64,000 nt of DNA from Tepidibacter sp. (GCF_025210165.1 NZ_JAOASI010000039.1:92868-156867); one strand, 5' to 3'. Shown: positions 8,742 to 16,600, numbered from the stretch's first letter. Program-made: numbers and translations. Notes: generated from the letters alone by a model not told the origin.

Positions 8742-8903
8742 TTAATGACAATCAAACTCGTCACATGCACAGAATATTAATATCAATATTAAGAATGGGA
8801 TCCAATCACATATATCTATATCTTCTAAACAATCTTGGAATATTAAAAATAAGAAGAATAAAGCTATAATCCACCAACAATCGCAATCCTTAAAACAACC
8901 CAT
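8742..8903 (-). CDS. Small Cys/Trp-rich two-helix membrane protein, paralog 1
   Basis: A 53-aa protein. It begins MGCFKDCDCWWII, has two hydrophobic segments (residues 10-22 and 34-47) separated by the acidic linker QDCLEDIDICDW, and ends CACDEFDCH; eight Cys and three Trp. An ideal AAGGAGG site lies 7 nt upstream of the ATG. It is a close paralog of the next two genes (about 80% identical). A SigK-type promoter (8947-8975) precedes it, suggesting a late mother-cell product that ends up in the coat or exosporium. The family is not recognised; the function is unknown. Confidence 0.75.
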   Translation of the reverse strand: MGCFKDCDCWWIIALFFLFLIFQDCLEDIDICDWIPFLILILIFCACDEFDCH

Positions 8904-8946
8904 AATCTTACCTCCTTATAATTTTGAAAGATTTACTTTCTTGATA

Positions 8947-8975
8947 TATACTATGATTTTAGTTATCAATTTGTT
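8947..8975 (-). promoter_or_regulatory. SigK-type promoter before paralog 1
   Basis: On the minus strand AACA, 16 nt, then CATAGTATA, fitting the mACm-N16-CATAnnnTA consensus of the late mother-cell factor. The -10 ends 43 nt before the start codon. The same arrangement recurs at 9413-9441. Confidence 0.5.
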
Positions 8976-8992
8976 AATATCTGATTTTGCTA

Positions 8993-9154
8993 TTAATCAC
9001 AATCAAACTCATCACATGCAGCGAATATTAATACTAATATCAAGAATGGAATCCAATCACATATATCTATATCATGTATACAATCTTGGAATATTAAGAA
9101 TATAAAGAATAAAGCTAAAATCCACCAACAGTCAAAGTCTTTAAAACAACCCAT
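8993..9154 (-). CDS. Small Cys/Trp-rich two-helix membrane protein, paralog 2
   Basis: 53 aa, begins MGCFKDFDCWWIL and ends FAACDEFDCD, with the same two hydrophobic segments and the conserved linker HDIDICDWIPF. AAGGAGGTAAG precedes the ATG as in paralog 1. Only 53 bp separate it from the upstream paralog 3 and no promoter or terminator is visible there, so it is probably co-transcribed with it. Function unknown. Confidence 0.75.
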   Translation of the reverse strand: MGCFKDFDCWWILALFFIFLIFQDCIHDIDICDWIPFLILVLIFAACDEFDCD

Positions 9155-9207
9155 AATCTTACCTCCTTATAAGTTAGAATGAGATTAAATATTTTTATCT
9201 AACTTCA

Positions 9208-9369
9208 TTAACAACATTCAAACTCGTCACATGCAGCAAATATTAATACTAATATCAAGAATGGAATCCAATCACATATATCTATATCTTGTATACAGTC
9301 TTGGAAGAATATGAATAAAACAAATAACGCTATAATCCACCAACAATCAAAATCTTTAAAACAACCCAT
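9208..9369 (-). CDS. Small Cys/Trp-rich two-helix membrane protein, paralog 3
   Basis: 53 aa, begins MGCFKDFDCWWII and ends FAACDEFECC. First gene of a likely two-gene transcript with paralog 2, started from the SigK-type promoter at 9413-9441. AAGGAGGTACT lies just before the ATG. Conserved Cys3, Cys9, Cys25 and Cys32 across the three paralogs could crosslink the protein or bind metal; this is inference. Confidence 0.75.
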   Translation of the reverse strand: MGCFKDFDCWWIIALFVLFIFFQDCIQDIDICDWIPFLILVLIFAACDEFECC

Positions 9370-9412
9370 AATAGTACCTCCTTGTTTTTTTTGAAGGTTA
9401 TTCCTTCTTGTA

Positions 9413-9441
9413 TATACTATGTACTTTGAGTAAATTTGGTT
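9413..9441 (-). promoter_or_regulatory. SigK-type promoter before paralogs 3 and 2
   Basis: Minus strand AACC, 16 nt, CATAGTATA. Both hexamers and the exact spacing repeat those at 8947-8975, and the downstream TATACAAGAAGG/TATATCAAGAAAG is also alike. Confidence 0.5.
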
Positions 9442-9485
9442 AATACATATGGATAGAAATTTTATTTTTATTTATCAAAAAAGAA

Positions 9486-9512
9486 AAAAAGCTAGTTAAA
9501 AACTAGCTTTTT
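9486..9512 (-). terminator. Intrinsic terminator of the 69-aa Cys/Gly-rich gene
   Basis: AAAAAGCTAGTT pairs with AACTAGCTTTTT around three bases, followed by a T-run on the minus strand, overlapping the stop codon at 9511. Confidence 0.75.
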
Positions 9513-9720
9513 AGCATCCAAATCCACCATCACAACAGCAGCATACTACAACAAGTATTAGTATTATAAATAAGAAATTGTTGTCATCTCCACAACCACC
9601 GAACCAGTCAAAATCACAACAGCAGAATAATACTAATAATAATAGTATCCATATAAATCCATTATCGTCGTCACATCCACCAAAGAATCCGCCTCTAAAT
9701 AATCCACTATTTTCACTCAT
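9511..9720 (-). CDS. Small Gly/Cys-rich membrane protein
   Basis: 69 aa with two hydrophobic segments, each followed by a Cys cluster (LVLFCCCDFDWF and VVVCCCCDGGFGC) and preceded by acidic loops (GGCDDDNG, GGCGDDNN). The layout echoes the three 53-aa paralogs next door (hydrophobic segment, Cys cluster, Asp-rich turn), so it is probably a distant relative with the same role. The internal duplication is visible. ATG 9720 is chosen because GGGAGGTAA lies just upstream, inside the longer reading. No clear promoter found. Function unknown; spore-surface location is inferred from the neighbours. Confidence 0.7.
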   Translation of the reverse strand: MSENSGLFRGGFFGGCDDDNGFIWILLLLVLFCCCDFDWFGGCGDDNNFLFIILILVVVCCCCDGGFGC

Positions 9721-9771
9721 TCTATTACCTCCCATAAATTAATATTAAAGGTTAATGCCTTCTTCTTTATG

Positions 9772-10206
9772 TTATGAGGTTTCATCTATTTTTGTTACTC
9801 TTATAAGAGTTTTTTTTAATTTTTTTTGTATTTCATCTTGGGATAATTTATTGTATCTATTATACTCACTTATACTATTCTTTAGTTTTTCTTTATCATT
9901 TAATTTATTATTTATAGCTATTTTCAATTTTTCTAAAGAAATAACCTTATAATCAATGTACGCTTGAATATATTTATTATTTTCAATACTTGATATACCA
10001 CTCTTTAGATTATCTATTCTCTTTATATATTGATTTATATTCCCTTCTTTAATGCGATTATTATTAAAGTCTTCAACTATAAAACTAGTTTCTCTTATAT
10101 ATGGGTTTATATTTTTAACGTCATTTATCAATTTGTTCTGATAGATATTCAAGTTCATGCAAAAAAACAGTACATACAATATAAATACAACAGTAAATCT
10201 TCTCAT
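9772..10206 (-). CDS. Single-pass membrane-anchored coiled-coil protein, unknown function
   Basis: 144 aa. A basic N-terminus (MRRF) leads into one hydrophobic segment (TVVFILYVLFFCMNLNIY); the rest is a charged, Lys/Asn/Glu-rich helical domain likely outside the membrane. ATG 10206 is preferred as AAGGAGGAGATAT precedes it. It sits upstream of the small Cys-rich cluster on the same strand, about 50 bp from the 69-aa gene, and may share a transcript. No family recognised. Confidence 0.6.
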   Translation of the reverse strand: MRRFTVVFILYVLFFCMNLNIYQNKLINDVKNINPYIRETSFIVEDFNNNRIKEGNINQYIKRIDNLKSGISSIENNKYIQAYIDYKVISLEKLKIAINNKLNDKEKLKNSISEYNRYNKLSQDEIQKKLKKTLIRVTKIDETS

Positions 10207-10370
10207 ATATCTCCTCCTTAGTATTACTTTCATTATATTTATATTCAAATTTGTACAAGTTATTACACTTATTTAAATATAGTCTAAAAAAATATATTGA
10301 AAAATTTTCAAACATGTAATAAACTACTATTAAAAATATTAGTTTATTAAGTTTTAGGAGGGTAACAAAT

Positions 10371-10598
10371 ATGTTTGAAAAAGTAAAAGAAATAATAGCA
10401 GATCAATTAGGTGTAGACGATATAGATGCTATAACACCAACAACTTCTTTAGTTAATGACTTAGAGGCTGATTCACTTGACGCTGTTGAGATAATGATGG
10501 CTCTTGAAGATGAGTTTGATATTGAAATTCCAGATGAGAAAGCTGAGAACTTCAAGAATATAGGAGATATATGTAAATATATCGAAGAAAATAAATAA
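10371..10598 (+). CDS. acpP: Acyl carrier protein
   Basis: 75-aa carrier of acyl chains in type II fatty-acid synthesis. The 4'-phosphopantetheine attachment Ser is Ser35 in [15 protein letters not shown]; helix I, the SLVNDL loop and the acidic helix III ([13 protein letters not shown]) are as in AcpP. AGGAGGG precedes the ATG. It is monocistronic, bounded by its own terminator, and not next to fab genes. A type III polyketide synthase-like gene lies 47 kb away, but no functional tie can be claimed. Confidence 0.92.
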   Translation: MFEKVKEIIADQLGVDDIDAITPTTSLVNDLEADSLDAVEIMMALEDEFDIEIPDEKAENFKNIGDICKYIEENK

Positions 10599-10609
10599 AT
10601 CTTCAAAAT

Positions 10610-10637
10610 AAAATAAGAGGAATTTTCCTCTTATTTT
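10610..10637 (+). terminator. Intrinsic terminator of acpP
   Basis: Perfect 13-bp stem AAAATAAGAGGAA with complement, 2-nt loop and T-run, 12 bp after the stop codon. Confidence 0.85.
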
Positions 10638-10661
10638 TTTGTATAAAACTGTTCTTAGTCC

Positions 10662-10740
10662 AAAATCAAGGGTATTAAAATACCACTCATGCATTAAATA
10701 TTTTTAAATGATTCGTTAACATTCTAATACCCTTAATTTT
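10662..10740. repeat. Inverted repeat, 16 bp arms
   Basis: AAAATCAAGGGTATTA at 10662-10677 faces TAATACCCTTAATTTT at 10725-10740 (one mismatch), 47 bp apart, at the edge of the decayed region with the cas6 remnant. It may be the end of a small mobile element; no transposase is present. Confidence 0.4.
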
Positions 10741-10817
10741 TTGAGTATAGTTCTTAAATTTTGATTGATATGGATTTTAATTGAAATATTATCTAAAAAA
10801 AAAGAAGAAGATATAGT

Positions 10818-11003
10818 CTAAATACTCCTATATAAACAACATCCATATCCTAAAGCATTTTTCTCCAATAAACCTGTTGAAATTATAATCTTACCCATAG
10901 TCTGAGATAGCTCATCACCTTTAACTGTTATATCAAACTTATTTCCAATTAGTTTTTTACCTTTATATTTAAATGCTATAGGCTTTTTATTTGTATACGT
11001 CAA
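10818..11003 (-). pseudogene. cas6 remnant (C-terminal piece)
   Basis: A 61-codon open stretch whose product matches the C-terminal RAMP fold of CRISPR endoribonuclease Cas6: KPIAFKYKGKKLIGNKFDI, then GDELSQTMGKII and the Gly-rich signature GLLEKNALGYGCC, where Cas6 proteins have GLGEKNSMGFGC. Intact Cas6 is 200-250 aa; the N-terminal three quarters are missing and no SD or proper start is seen (first codon TTG with an in-frame stop just upstream). No other cas gene or repeat array is nearby. Assignment rests on the motif alone. Confidence 0.5.
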
Positions 11004-11029
11004 AGATTATTTTTATTCAAATAAAAATA

Positions 11030-11248
11030 ATGGATTTGGAGAAGGCATTGAAATTCTTGTTAGACTTGATCCATAATGGAGATAGACTTATGGAAGTTGA
11101 AGAATTAAAATTGATTATATATGATATAAGAAAAGGAATTCCACTTGATAAGATACATTAGTATTTAACGAATTTTTTAAAGAAATTTATTAAGTTTAGC
11201 GAAAGAGCTATTGAGAGGAATAAAAAAATAATTGCAGTTGGAGATTAA
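11030..11248 (+). pseudogene. Decayed small gene with internal TAG
   Basis: ATG at 11030 opens a 43-codon frame (MDLEKALKFLLDLIHNGDRL onwards) ended by TAG at 11159; the same frame then stays open for 28 more codons (FLKKFIKFSERAIERNKK) to TAA at 11246. Amphipathic, charged and protein-like across the stop, suggesting a nonsense mutation. No ribosome site. Family unknown. Confidence 0.35.
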
Positions 11249-11396
11249 TATGATGGTATTGATTTCTTTACTTCAATATTATAATTAAAGTTGAAATACT
11301 GTGTTTGCACTCTATGACAATAACCCTAGTACTATCCCTATTAGTCGTTTTTTAATTATATTTGTGCTATACTTTAAAAAAAAAGGGGGTTCTGTT

Positions 11397-11852
11397 ATGG
11401 GTCTTATTTATATGTCTCCAGTGGTGTTAACACTTATTATATTTGCATTGTGGAATCACTTAAAAGATAAAAATTGGAATATTCATTATTTTAGGAAAAG
11501 AACTCTGATATTTTTTTCGATGGCGATTATATTTTTATCTATGTGTGTATTTGATTGTATTGCTGTTGTAGTATATAAATTAGATATTTACAAATTGCCG
11601 TCTATTAAAGGAACAATATCTGAAATTCACACAGTAGAAAAACCAAGGGGTGATAGCAAAATTATATTAAACAATGAAGAGTATCTTGTTGATGTAGAAT
11701 TATTGAGAGGTAAAAATGTATTAAATAATGGTTTTTTTTATAATAATAAGAATTATCGAATATATTTAACTCCTATTTTTAGAAGAGTATGTGATATAAT
11801 TGATTTGTCGAATTTAGAAAACAGTAAAAATATAAATGGGATTAAACATTAG
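11397..11852 (+). CDS. Two-pass membrane protein, unknown function
   Basis: 151 aa. Two hydrophobic helices near residues 3-17 and 33-56 (TLIFFSMAIIFLSMCVFDC) are followed by a soluble part of roughly 90 residues with beta-like pattern (IKGTISEIHTVEKPRG, KIILNNEEYLVDVELLRGK). ATG 11397 is chosen because AAAGGGGG stands 8-12 nt upstream; the longer frame starting at 11301 has none. It lies in a gene-poor, decayed stretch and could be acquired DNA. No family recognised. Confidence 0.55.
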   Translation: MGLIYMSPVVLTLIIFALWNHLKDKNWNIHYFRKRTLIFFSMAIIFLSMCVFDCIAVVVYKLDIYKLPSIKGTISEIHTVEKPRGDSKIILNNEEYLVDVELLRGKNVLNNGFFYNNKNYRIYLTPIFRRVCDIIDLSNLENSKNINGIKH

Positions 11853-12135
11853 TTTAACGCATGTCAAGTGTGTTAATTATAAAATATTTTCCATAGATAT
11901 ATCTTTAGAAACCCTCATTTTACGTATAAAAAAATAGACTGATACACTTGCTTCTGGGTCAAGATTGTCCGAACATAATTTTCTTATAAACTGTATTAAT
12001 AAAATATTTGTGTTGTGGTATACCAAACATTTTACACTAGAAGTACTCTTTTTCATACCTTTTTTGGATACTCAACACGCTTAACCTTATTTATATCTTT
12101 AAAAAGCTATATAAACTTTTAGGTTGGTAAACTAA
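11853..12135. other. Non-coding stretch, no gene recognised
   Basis: AT-rich sequence without a convincing frame on either strand. A weak inverted pair CAAGTGT/ACACTTG is near its left end. It leads into the long hairpin element at 12136. Confidence 0.5.
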
Positions 12136-12336
12136 AAAATGATGCTCGTTGGAATGTTAGATACTTTTTTGTTAATATTCTACTATAAAACTTAGATTGT
12201 GGCGTTTGAATATTCGTTAAAAAAGTTCGTTGTCTGACCAACGGGAGTTTAGAACTTTTAGAATATTTAATAGGCCACAATCTTTAGTTTTATTGGAATA
12301 TTGACTAAGTATCGGTATTCCAATGAGCATCATTTT
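12136..12336. repeat. ~200-bp hairpin element, copy 1
   Basis: Nearly the whole element folds on itself. Outer arms ATGATGCTCGTTGGAAT (12139-12155) and ATTCCAATGAGCATCAT (12317-12333) pair with one G-T; middle arms end in GATTGTGGC/GCCACAATC; the inner stem pairs AAAAGTTC with GAACTTTT. The apical 47 nt (12215-12261) match 34 of 47 positions without gaps in the element at 39048-39245 (opposite orientation), including TGACC-N3-GGGAGTT. It sits between two convergent genes, 11 bp from a stop codon. Likely a MITE-like element or structured RNA; it may double as a terminator. Confidence 0.65.
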
Positions 12337-12346
12337 GATCTACACC

Positions 12347-13360
12347 CTATTTTTCTTCATAAAACTTTACATTCTTTATAACTATATCAACACTTCCATC
12401 TGGATTCTTCTTCATTTGATATTTAAGAGAGTCCTCAAACTCATCCATACTGCCCTTTATCTCAAACCCAGTATCTGTTTTTATACTCTTCTTTTTAAGC
12501 TTTTTCTCAACCCACTTCTTATCTATTGTAAAATTACTCTCTTCTATTCCATCTTCAAACATCTGCTCTTTAAATCCATATTTCAAATCATCATCTTCTA
12601 CTGTTTTTTCTATAAATTCTTCTATATCAACTGCCTCTTTTTCCTTTAATGTATAAAGTAGATTTTCTCTCATAACTCTAGCCGTATCTATATCATCATA
12701 AAAGCTATTTGCTATCCATTTTTCAGTTGAATCTCTAAATATTTTAGTTTTATCCTTATCATCAAATACAATCGTGCAATCAAATAATTTTTTTACAAAA
12801 AAGCTTTCCTCCTTATAAGCTGATTTTGCAGCTTTTTTATCTAAAATCTCTAAATGGTATTCATCATTAACTCCACTAAGACCTACTATTGCAGCAGTTT
12901 TTATTTTCTGAGAAGAGCTTAAAAGACCTACTTCATGGGGAACTAAATTTATTTTTAATCTATCTTCTACTACCTCTATTGAGTGAGTATACGATTTTTT
13001 ATATTCAAGAGGAAGTATTTCAACATAAGTATCCTCTTTTATAGAATATAGACATATAGCTAAATCACATGATTCTACAGATGCATCCTCCTTCATCTTA
13101 TCAAATATGTTCTGTGCAATTTCTTTTGAATTATCTACAAATGTATTATTGTCATATATTATTTTTTCACATAAGTCTTTTAATACATTCTCATTTTCAT
13201 TAAAAGTAGCCTTTTTTAAATCATCATTCCTTAATACTTTTTTAGTATGTTTTTGTAAAAGCTCTTCTATCTCCTTTGTCATTATACCTTCAAAGTCATT
13301 TAAAACTGGCATATCAGAATTCTTATCTAGTACATGTATTATAAACTTGTGTATTATCAT
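12347..13360 (-). CDS. Nucleoid-associated protein, NdpA/YejK family
   Basis: 337 aa, close to the usual length of the 37-kDa nucleoid-associated protein family. Typical family features are MIIHKFIIHVLD at the start, the CDLAICLYSIKEDTYVEILPL core, and conserved CTIVFDDKDKTK. It probably binds DNA or nucleoid; the exact role in Firmicutes is unknown. The start codon overlaps the stop of the upstream pseudouridine synthase gene by one base (TAATG), so the two are translationally coupled. A ~200-bp hairpin element lies directly after the stop. Confidence 0.7.
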   Translation of the reverse strand: MIIHKFIIHVLDKNSDMPVLNDFEGIMTKEIEELLQKHTKKVLRNDDLKKATFNENENVLKDLCEKIIYDNNTFVDNSKEIAQNIFDKMKEDASVESCDLAICLYSIKEDTYVEILPLEYKKSYTHSIEVVEDRLKINLVPHEVGLLSSSQKIKTAAIVGLSGVNDEYHLEILDKKAAKSAYKEESFFVKKLFDCTIVFDDKDKTKIFRDSTEKWIANSFYDDIDTARVMRENLLYTLKEKEAVDIEEFIEKTVEDDDLKYGFKEQMFEDGIEESNFTIDKKWVEKKLKKKSIKTDTGFEIKGSMDEFEDSLKYQMKKNPDGSVDIVIKNVKFYEEK

Positions 13361-14271
13361 TATTTCTCCCCCTTTAGCTTTTCTATTAATTCTTTCATAT
13401 CATCTGGAAGTTCTGCTTTTAAATTAAGAATTTCTTTAGTTCTAGGTTGATTAAAATCTAATTTATAAGCATGAAGAGCTTGTCTTTTTATTAATTCTTC
13501 ATCAACATATCCATAAATTTCATCTCCTATTATTGGATATCCTAAGTGACTTAAGTGAACTCTTATTTGGTGTGTTCTTCCAGTTTCAAGTAATACCTCT
13601 ACTATTGTAGAATTCTCTAATCTTTCTATAACTTTAAAATGAGATACAGATTTTTGCCCTCTTTCATCTACTACTCTTTTTATAGAATCTTCTTCTCTAT
13701 ATATAGGCTGATCTATAGTTCCAGAGTCTTCTTTTATTACACCTTTAACTATAGCTATATACTTTTTAGTTACCTTATTTTCCTTCATATCTTGAGATAA
13801 TAAATGATGTGCATATGCATTCTTTGCGACTATTAATAGACCAGATGTATTCATATCTAATCTATTTACAAATCTTATTCTAGGTTCTTCGCTCTTATCC
13901 TTTAAATAAAACATAATTCCATTTGCAATAGTTTTATCTATGTGACTCTTTGTTGGATGAACAACCATATATGGAGGCTTACTTATCATCATAATATCAA
14001 AGTCTTCATATAATACTTGTATATTTAAATCTTGAGGTTCAAAATGATTACTTTCTTCATCTATTTTAATTTGTATTAAATCACCTATTTTAGTTTCATA
14101 AGAAAGAGTTTGATATTTTGAATTAACTAATATATTTCTATCTTTTTTCATTTTATTTATAAATCTAACAGACATATTCAATTTATCTAACAAAATCTTT
14201 TTCAGTGTAAGTCCTTTATCTTGTACTTGATATGATATCAAGTTGTATCTTTGATTTTTTTTATCCAGCAA
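13360..14271 (-). CDS. RluA/RluD-family pseudouridine synthase
   Basis: Isomerises specific uridines in rRNA or tRNA. An N-terminal S4 RNA-binding domain (residues ~15-80) precedes the catalytic domain with the family signature RFVNRLDMNTSGLLIVAKN, whose Asp is the catalytic residue, and the later TGRTHQIRVHLSHLGYPIIG. 303 aa is a normal length. Which of the several RluA-type enzymes of Clostridia it is cannot be settled, so no symbol is given. It is divergent from the NAD kinase gene and coupled to the nucleoid-associated protein gene. Confidence 0.92.
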   Translation of the reverse strand: MLDKKNQRYNLISYQVQDKGLTLKKILLDKLNMSVRFINKMKKDRNILVNSKYQTLSYETKIGDLIQIKIDEESNHFEPQDLNIQVLYEDFDIMMISKPPYMVVHPTKSHIDKTIANGIMFYLKDKSEEPRIRFVNRLDMNTSGLLIVAKNAYAHHLLSQDMKENKVTKKYIAIVKGVIKEDSGTIDQPIYREEDSIKRVVDERGQKSVSHFKVIERLENSTIVEVLLETGRTHQIRVHLSHLGYPIIGDEIYGYVDEELIKRQALHAYKLDFNQPRTKEILNLKAELPDDMKELIEKLKGEK

Positions 14272-14396
14272 ATTATTTCCTCCTAATTATAATAGTCAAT
14301 ATAGGTATTATATTATTTATATTTTTAATAGGCAAGTTATTAGATTAATCTAATTATGTTATAATATCTTTAGGGTTAATGAAAGGGAGATTTTAT

Positions 14397-15197
14397 ATGA
14401 AAAAAATTATAAATATAACTGCTAATTTATCTGTCATCTCTCAGGAAACTGCCAAAACGTTAAAATCAAAATTAGAGTCCAAGGGATTTGAAGTTACAGA
14501 TAAACTAACTTCAAAAGTAGATCTTATAGTATGCATAGGTGGGGATGGTTCTTTTTTAAAAACAGTTCACGAATATAACTTTACATCAATTCCTATTATA
14601 GGTATCAATACAGGACATCTAGGATTTTTTCAAGAAATACGTCCATCTGAGATAGATGATTTTATAGATTCTTATATAAAAAATGATTATTATATACAAG
14701 AAATAAACCCTATAAAATCTTACATCTATACAAAAAATAGATGTGTTGAATCACTTGCAATAAATGAGATAGTTATAAAAAACAATTTATCAAGAACTAT
14801 ACATTTGAATTTAAGTGTAAACAATAATTTTATAGAGAAATTCAGTGGAGATGGAATAATAGTATCAACTCCAACAGGTTCTACTGCATACAATTATTCA
14901 TCTGGTGGAAGTATTGTCGATCCTAGTCTGAAATTGATTCAAATAACACCTCTATCTCCTATCAATACTAATGCTTATAGATCTTTTACATCTAGTATTA
15001 TATTATCTGAGCATTCTGTAGTTGATATAACTCCAGAATGTAGATTTGAAAATTCTGTTTTGATAGTACATGATGGTGTTGAGCATAAATATAGTGCAAC
15101 TACTAAAATTATAATAAAATCTTCTGATATTAAAATAAAATTACTTAGATTTAAAAACTATGAATTTTGGAACAAGGTATCAGAAAAGTTTTTATAA
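14397..15197 (+). CDS. nadK: NAD kinase
   Basis: ATP- or polyphosphate-dependent phosphorylation of NAD to NADP. GGDGSFLKT (GGDG at residues 48-51) is the conserved phosphate-donor motif, INTGHLGFF and the SGDGIIVSTPTGSTAYNYSSGG motif region complete the family pattern. ATG 14397 (266 aa) is used because AGGGAGAT lies just before it; an upstream ATG would overlap that site. The next gene starts 19 bp downstream, so the two likely form an operon ended by the hairpin at 15766. Confidence 0.93.
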   Translation: MKKIINITANLSVISQETAKTLKSKLESKGFEVTDKLTSKVDLIVCIGGDGSFLKTVHEYNFTSIPIIGINTGHLGFFQEIRPSEIDDFIDSYIKNDYYIQEINPIKSYIYTKNRCVESLAINEIVIKNNLSRTIHLNLSVNNNFIEKFSGDGIIVSTPTGSTAYNYSSGGSIVDPSLKLIQITPLSPINTNAYRSFTSSIILSEHSVVDITPECRFENSVLIVHDGVEHKYSATTKIIIKSSDIKIKLLRFKNYEFWNKVSEKFL

Positions 15198-15216
15198 ATT
15201 ATAGGAGGAAATACAT

Positions 15217-15762
15217 ATGAAATTAGGAATAATAAGCGATACGCATGGAAGCTTAACTTATTTTAATAAAGCTTTATCTTATTTAAACGACTGCGAATAT
15301 ATACTTCATGCAGGAGATGTATTATATCACGGTCCTAGGAACCCACTTCCTGATGGATATAATCCAAAAGAATTAGCAGTTAAAATCAATTCTTTAAATA
15401 ATTTAATATTTGCAAGTGGAAATTGTGATTCTGATGTTGATCAAATGGTTATAAACCATCCAATTCAAACACCTTTTGTATTTAGCAAACTTAATGATTT
15501 AAATATTCTTATCTGTCATGGCTATAGAAAATCTAAAGAAGATATAATAAAAATGGCAAAAGATTATAATGCAGATATATTAATTTCTGGTCACACACAT
15601 GTAAAAGAACTTTACAAGGATGGCAGTTTAATAGTACTTAATCCAGGTAGTACGTCACTTCCTAAAGATGGTACTCACTCAATAGCTATAGTAGAAGATA
15701 ACTCAATAACGCTTATAAATATAATTACAGGTAAAATTTTGAAAGAGATTAATATACTTTAA
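15217..15762 (+). CDS. yfcE: YfcE-type metallophosphodiesterase
   Basis: 181-aa calcineurin-like phosphoesterase of the YfcE/MJ0936 group. Metal ligands are visible in order: SDTHGS (Asp8, His10), HAGDVLYHG, SGNCDSD, ICHGYR, and SGHTHVKEL. Members hydrolyse model phosphodiesters with Mn2+; the physiological substrate is unknown. AGGAGGAAATAC precedes the ATG. It forms a two-gene unit with nadK, which is suggestive of nucleotide metabolism but not proof. Confidence 0.88.
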   Translation: MKLGIISDTHGSLTYFNKALSYLNDCEYILHAGDVLYHGPRNPLPDGYNPKELAVKINSLNNLIFASGNCDSDVDQMVINHPIQTPFVFSKLNDLNILICHGYRKSKEDIIKMAKDYNADILISGHTHVKELYKDGSLIVLNPGSTSLPKDGTHSIAIVEDNSITLINIITGKILKEINIL

Positions 15763-15765
15763 ATC

Positions 15766-15808
15766 AAAGAAGCTTATTAAAATATTTAATATTTTAATAA
15801 GCTTCTTT
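15766..15808 (+). terminator. Terminator of nadK-yfcE
   Basis: Exact 21-bp arms (outer part AAAGAAGCTTATTAAAA) around a single T. Strong hairpin but short T-run; it may also serve the convergent PII-like gene. Confidence 0.75.
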
Positions 15809-15829
15809 GGATTAAGTATACAAATTTAA

Positions 15830-16186
15830 TTATTTAGCTTCTATTTTGTCTATTCCAAAACCATGACACTCTACGACTGGAAGTACAAATAAAAATCCAA
15901 CTCCTGGCTCTTGCATATAATTTAGCTCTTCTTTTATTTTATCAACAGTTTTTCTTAATAATTCTTCATCTCTTATTACACTTATAATAGTCTTGTTGTA
16001 AGGCTTGTGACCTTCTATCAACTTCTTTATCCCTGAAAATACAGGAACATCTATATCATGGTCTAGAAGAACCTTCCCCATTCCCTCGCTGTCTATAACA
16101 GTAGCACCTAAATTCAGATGATAAAATATATCTAATACATCATCCAACTTATCTACCTCATTTAAAACTAAATATAAAGCATACAT
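15830..16186 (-). CDS. PII-like (ferredoxin-fold) small protein
   Basis: 118 aa with the beta-alpha-beta pattern of PII signal proteins: MYALYLVLNEVDKLDDVLDI, GATVIDSEGMGKVLL, NKTIISVIRDEELLRK, and C-terminal PGVGFLFVLPVVECHG. It resembles the clostridial PII-like family often named nitrogen regulator-like but lacks the glnB T-loop uridylylation Tyr context. ATG 16186 is preferred over an upstream TTG, since GGGGG is 9 nt away. It follows DUF1294 by 15 bp on the same strand. Ligand and partner unknown. Confidence 0.6.
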   Translation of the reverse strand: MYALYLVLNEVDKLDDVLDIFYHLNLGATVIDSEGMGKVLLDHDIDVPVFSGIKKLIEGHKPYNKTIISVIRDEELLRKTVDKIKEELNYMQEPGVGFLFVLPVVECHGFGIDKIEAK

Positions 16187-16201
16187 AATGCACAACCCCC
16201 T

Positions 16202-16528
16202 TTAAATCAAATATCTATATATTAAAAATGAAACGACTAAATTTAATAAAAATATAGAAGGAATGCCTATATAAAATTTATCTTTTTGAGTTTTATGCCT
16301 AAAAACTGTCATTCCCATAACAACACCTAAAGCTCCTCCTAAAAGTGAAACCACAAAAAACCTAAGTTCTTTAGTTCTAAATTGTCTTCTTCTAGCTTTT
16401 CTCTTATCTAGACCAGTCATTATAAATCCGTATATATTTATGATTATATAATAATAAATCAAATATATTCCTAAATTATTTAAATATTGACTTACATTAG
16501 TATTGATTATGTTTTGAATATAGGTCAT
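16202..16528 (-). CDS. DUF1294 membrane protein
   Basis: 108 aa. The family hallmark is clear: MTGLDKRKARRRQFR, then a hydrophobic stretch with LLGGALGVVMGM and FRHKTQKDKFYIGIPSIF, then a last membrane helix. About three membrane segments. Function of DUF1294 is unknown. AAGGGAGTATT precedes the ATG; it is first in a two-gene unit with the PII-like gene. Confidence 0.8.
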   Translation of the reverse strand: MTYIQNIINTNVSQYLNNLGIYLIYYYIIINIYGFIMTGLDKRKARRRQFRTKELRFFVVSLLGGALGVVMGMTVFRHKTQKDKFYIGIPSIFLLNLVVSFLIYRYLI

Positions 16529-16600
16529 TTTAAAATACTCCCTTCTTTATTATTTATATATATTATATCACTTTTTATTATATTTTGTAATTTAACAAAA

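Noticed and set aside
10121..10315. 64-codon minus-strand frame upstream of the 144-aa gene
   Set aside because: Overlaps the better-supported gene starting at 10206 and has no ribosome site.
10740..10800. ATTGAAAT-ended stretch resembling the end of a type I-B CRISPR repeat near the cas6 remnant
   Set aside because: Only a single occurrence with no second copy at spacer distance; cannot be called an array.
12323..12649. 108-codon hydrophobic plus-strand frame
   Set aside because: Antisense to the nucleoid-associated protein gene; Phe/Leu/Ile-rich shadow without ribosome site.
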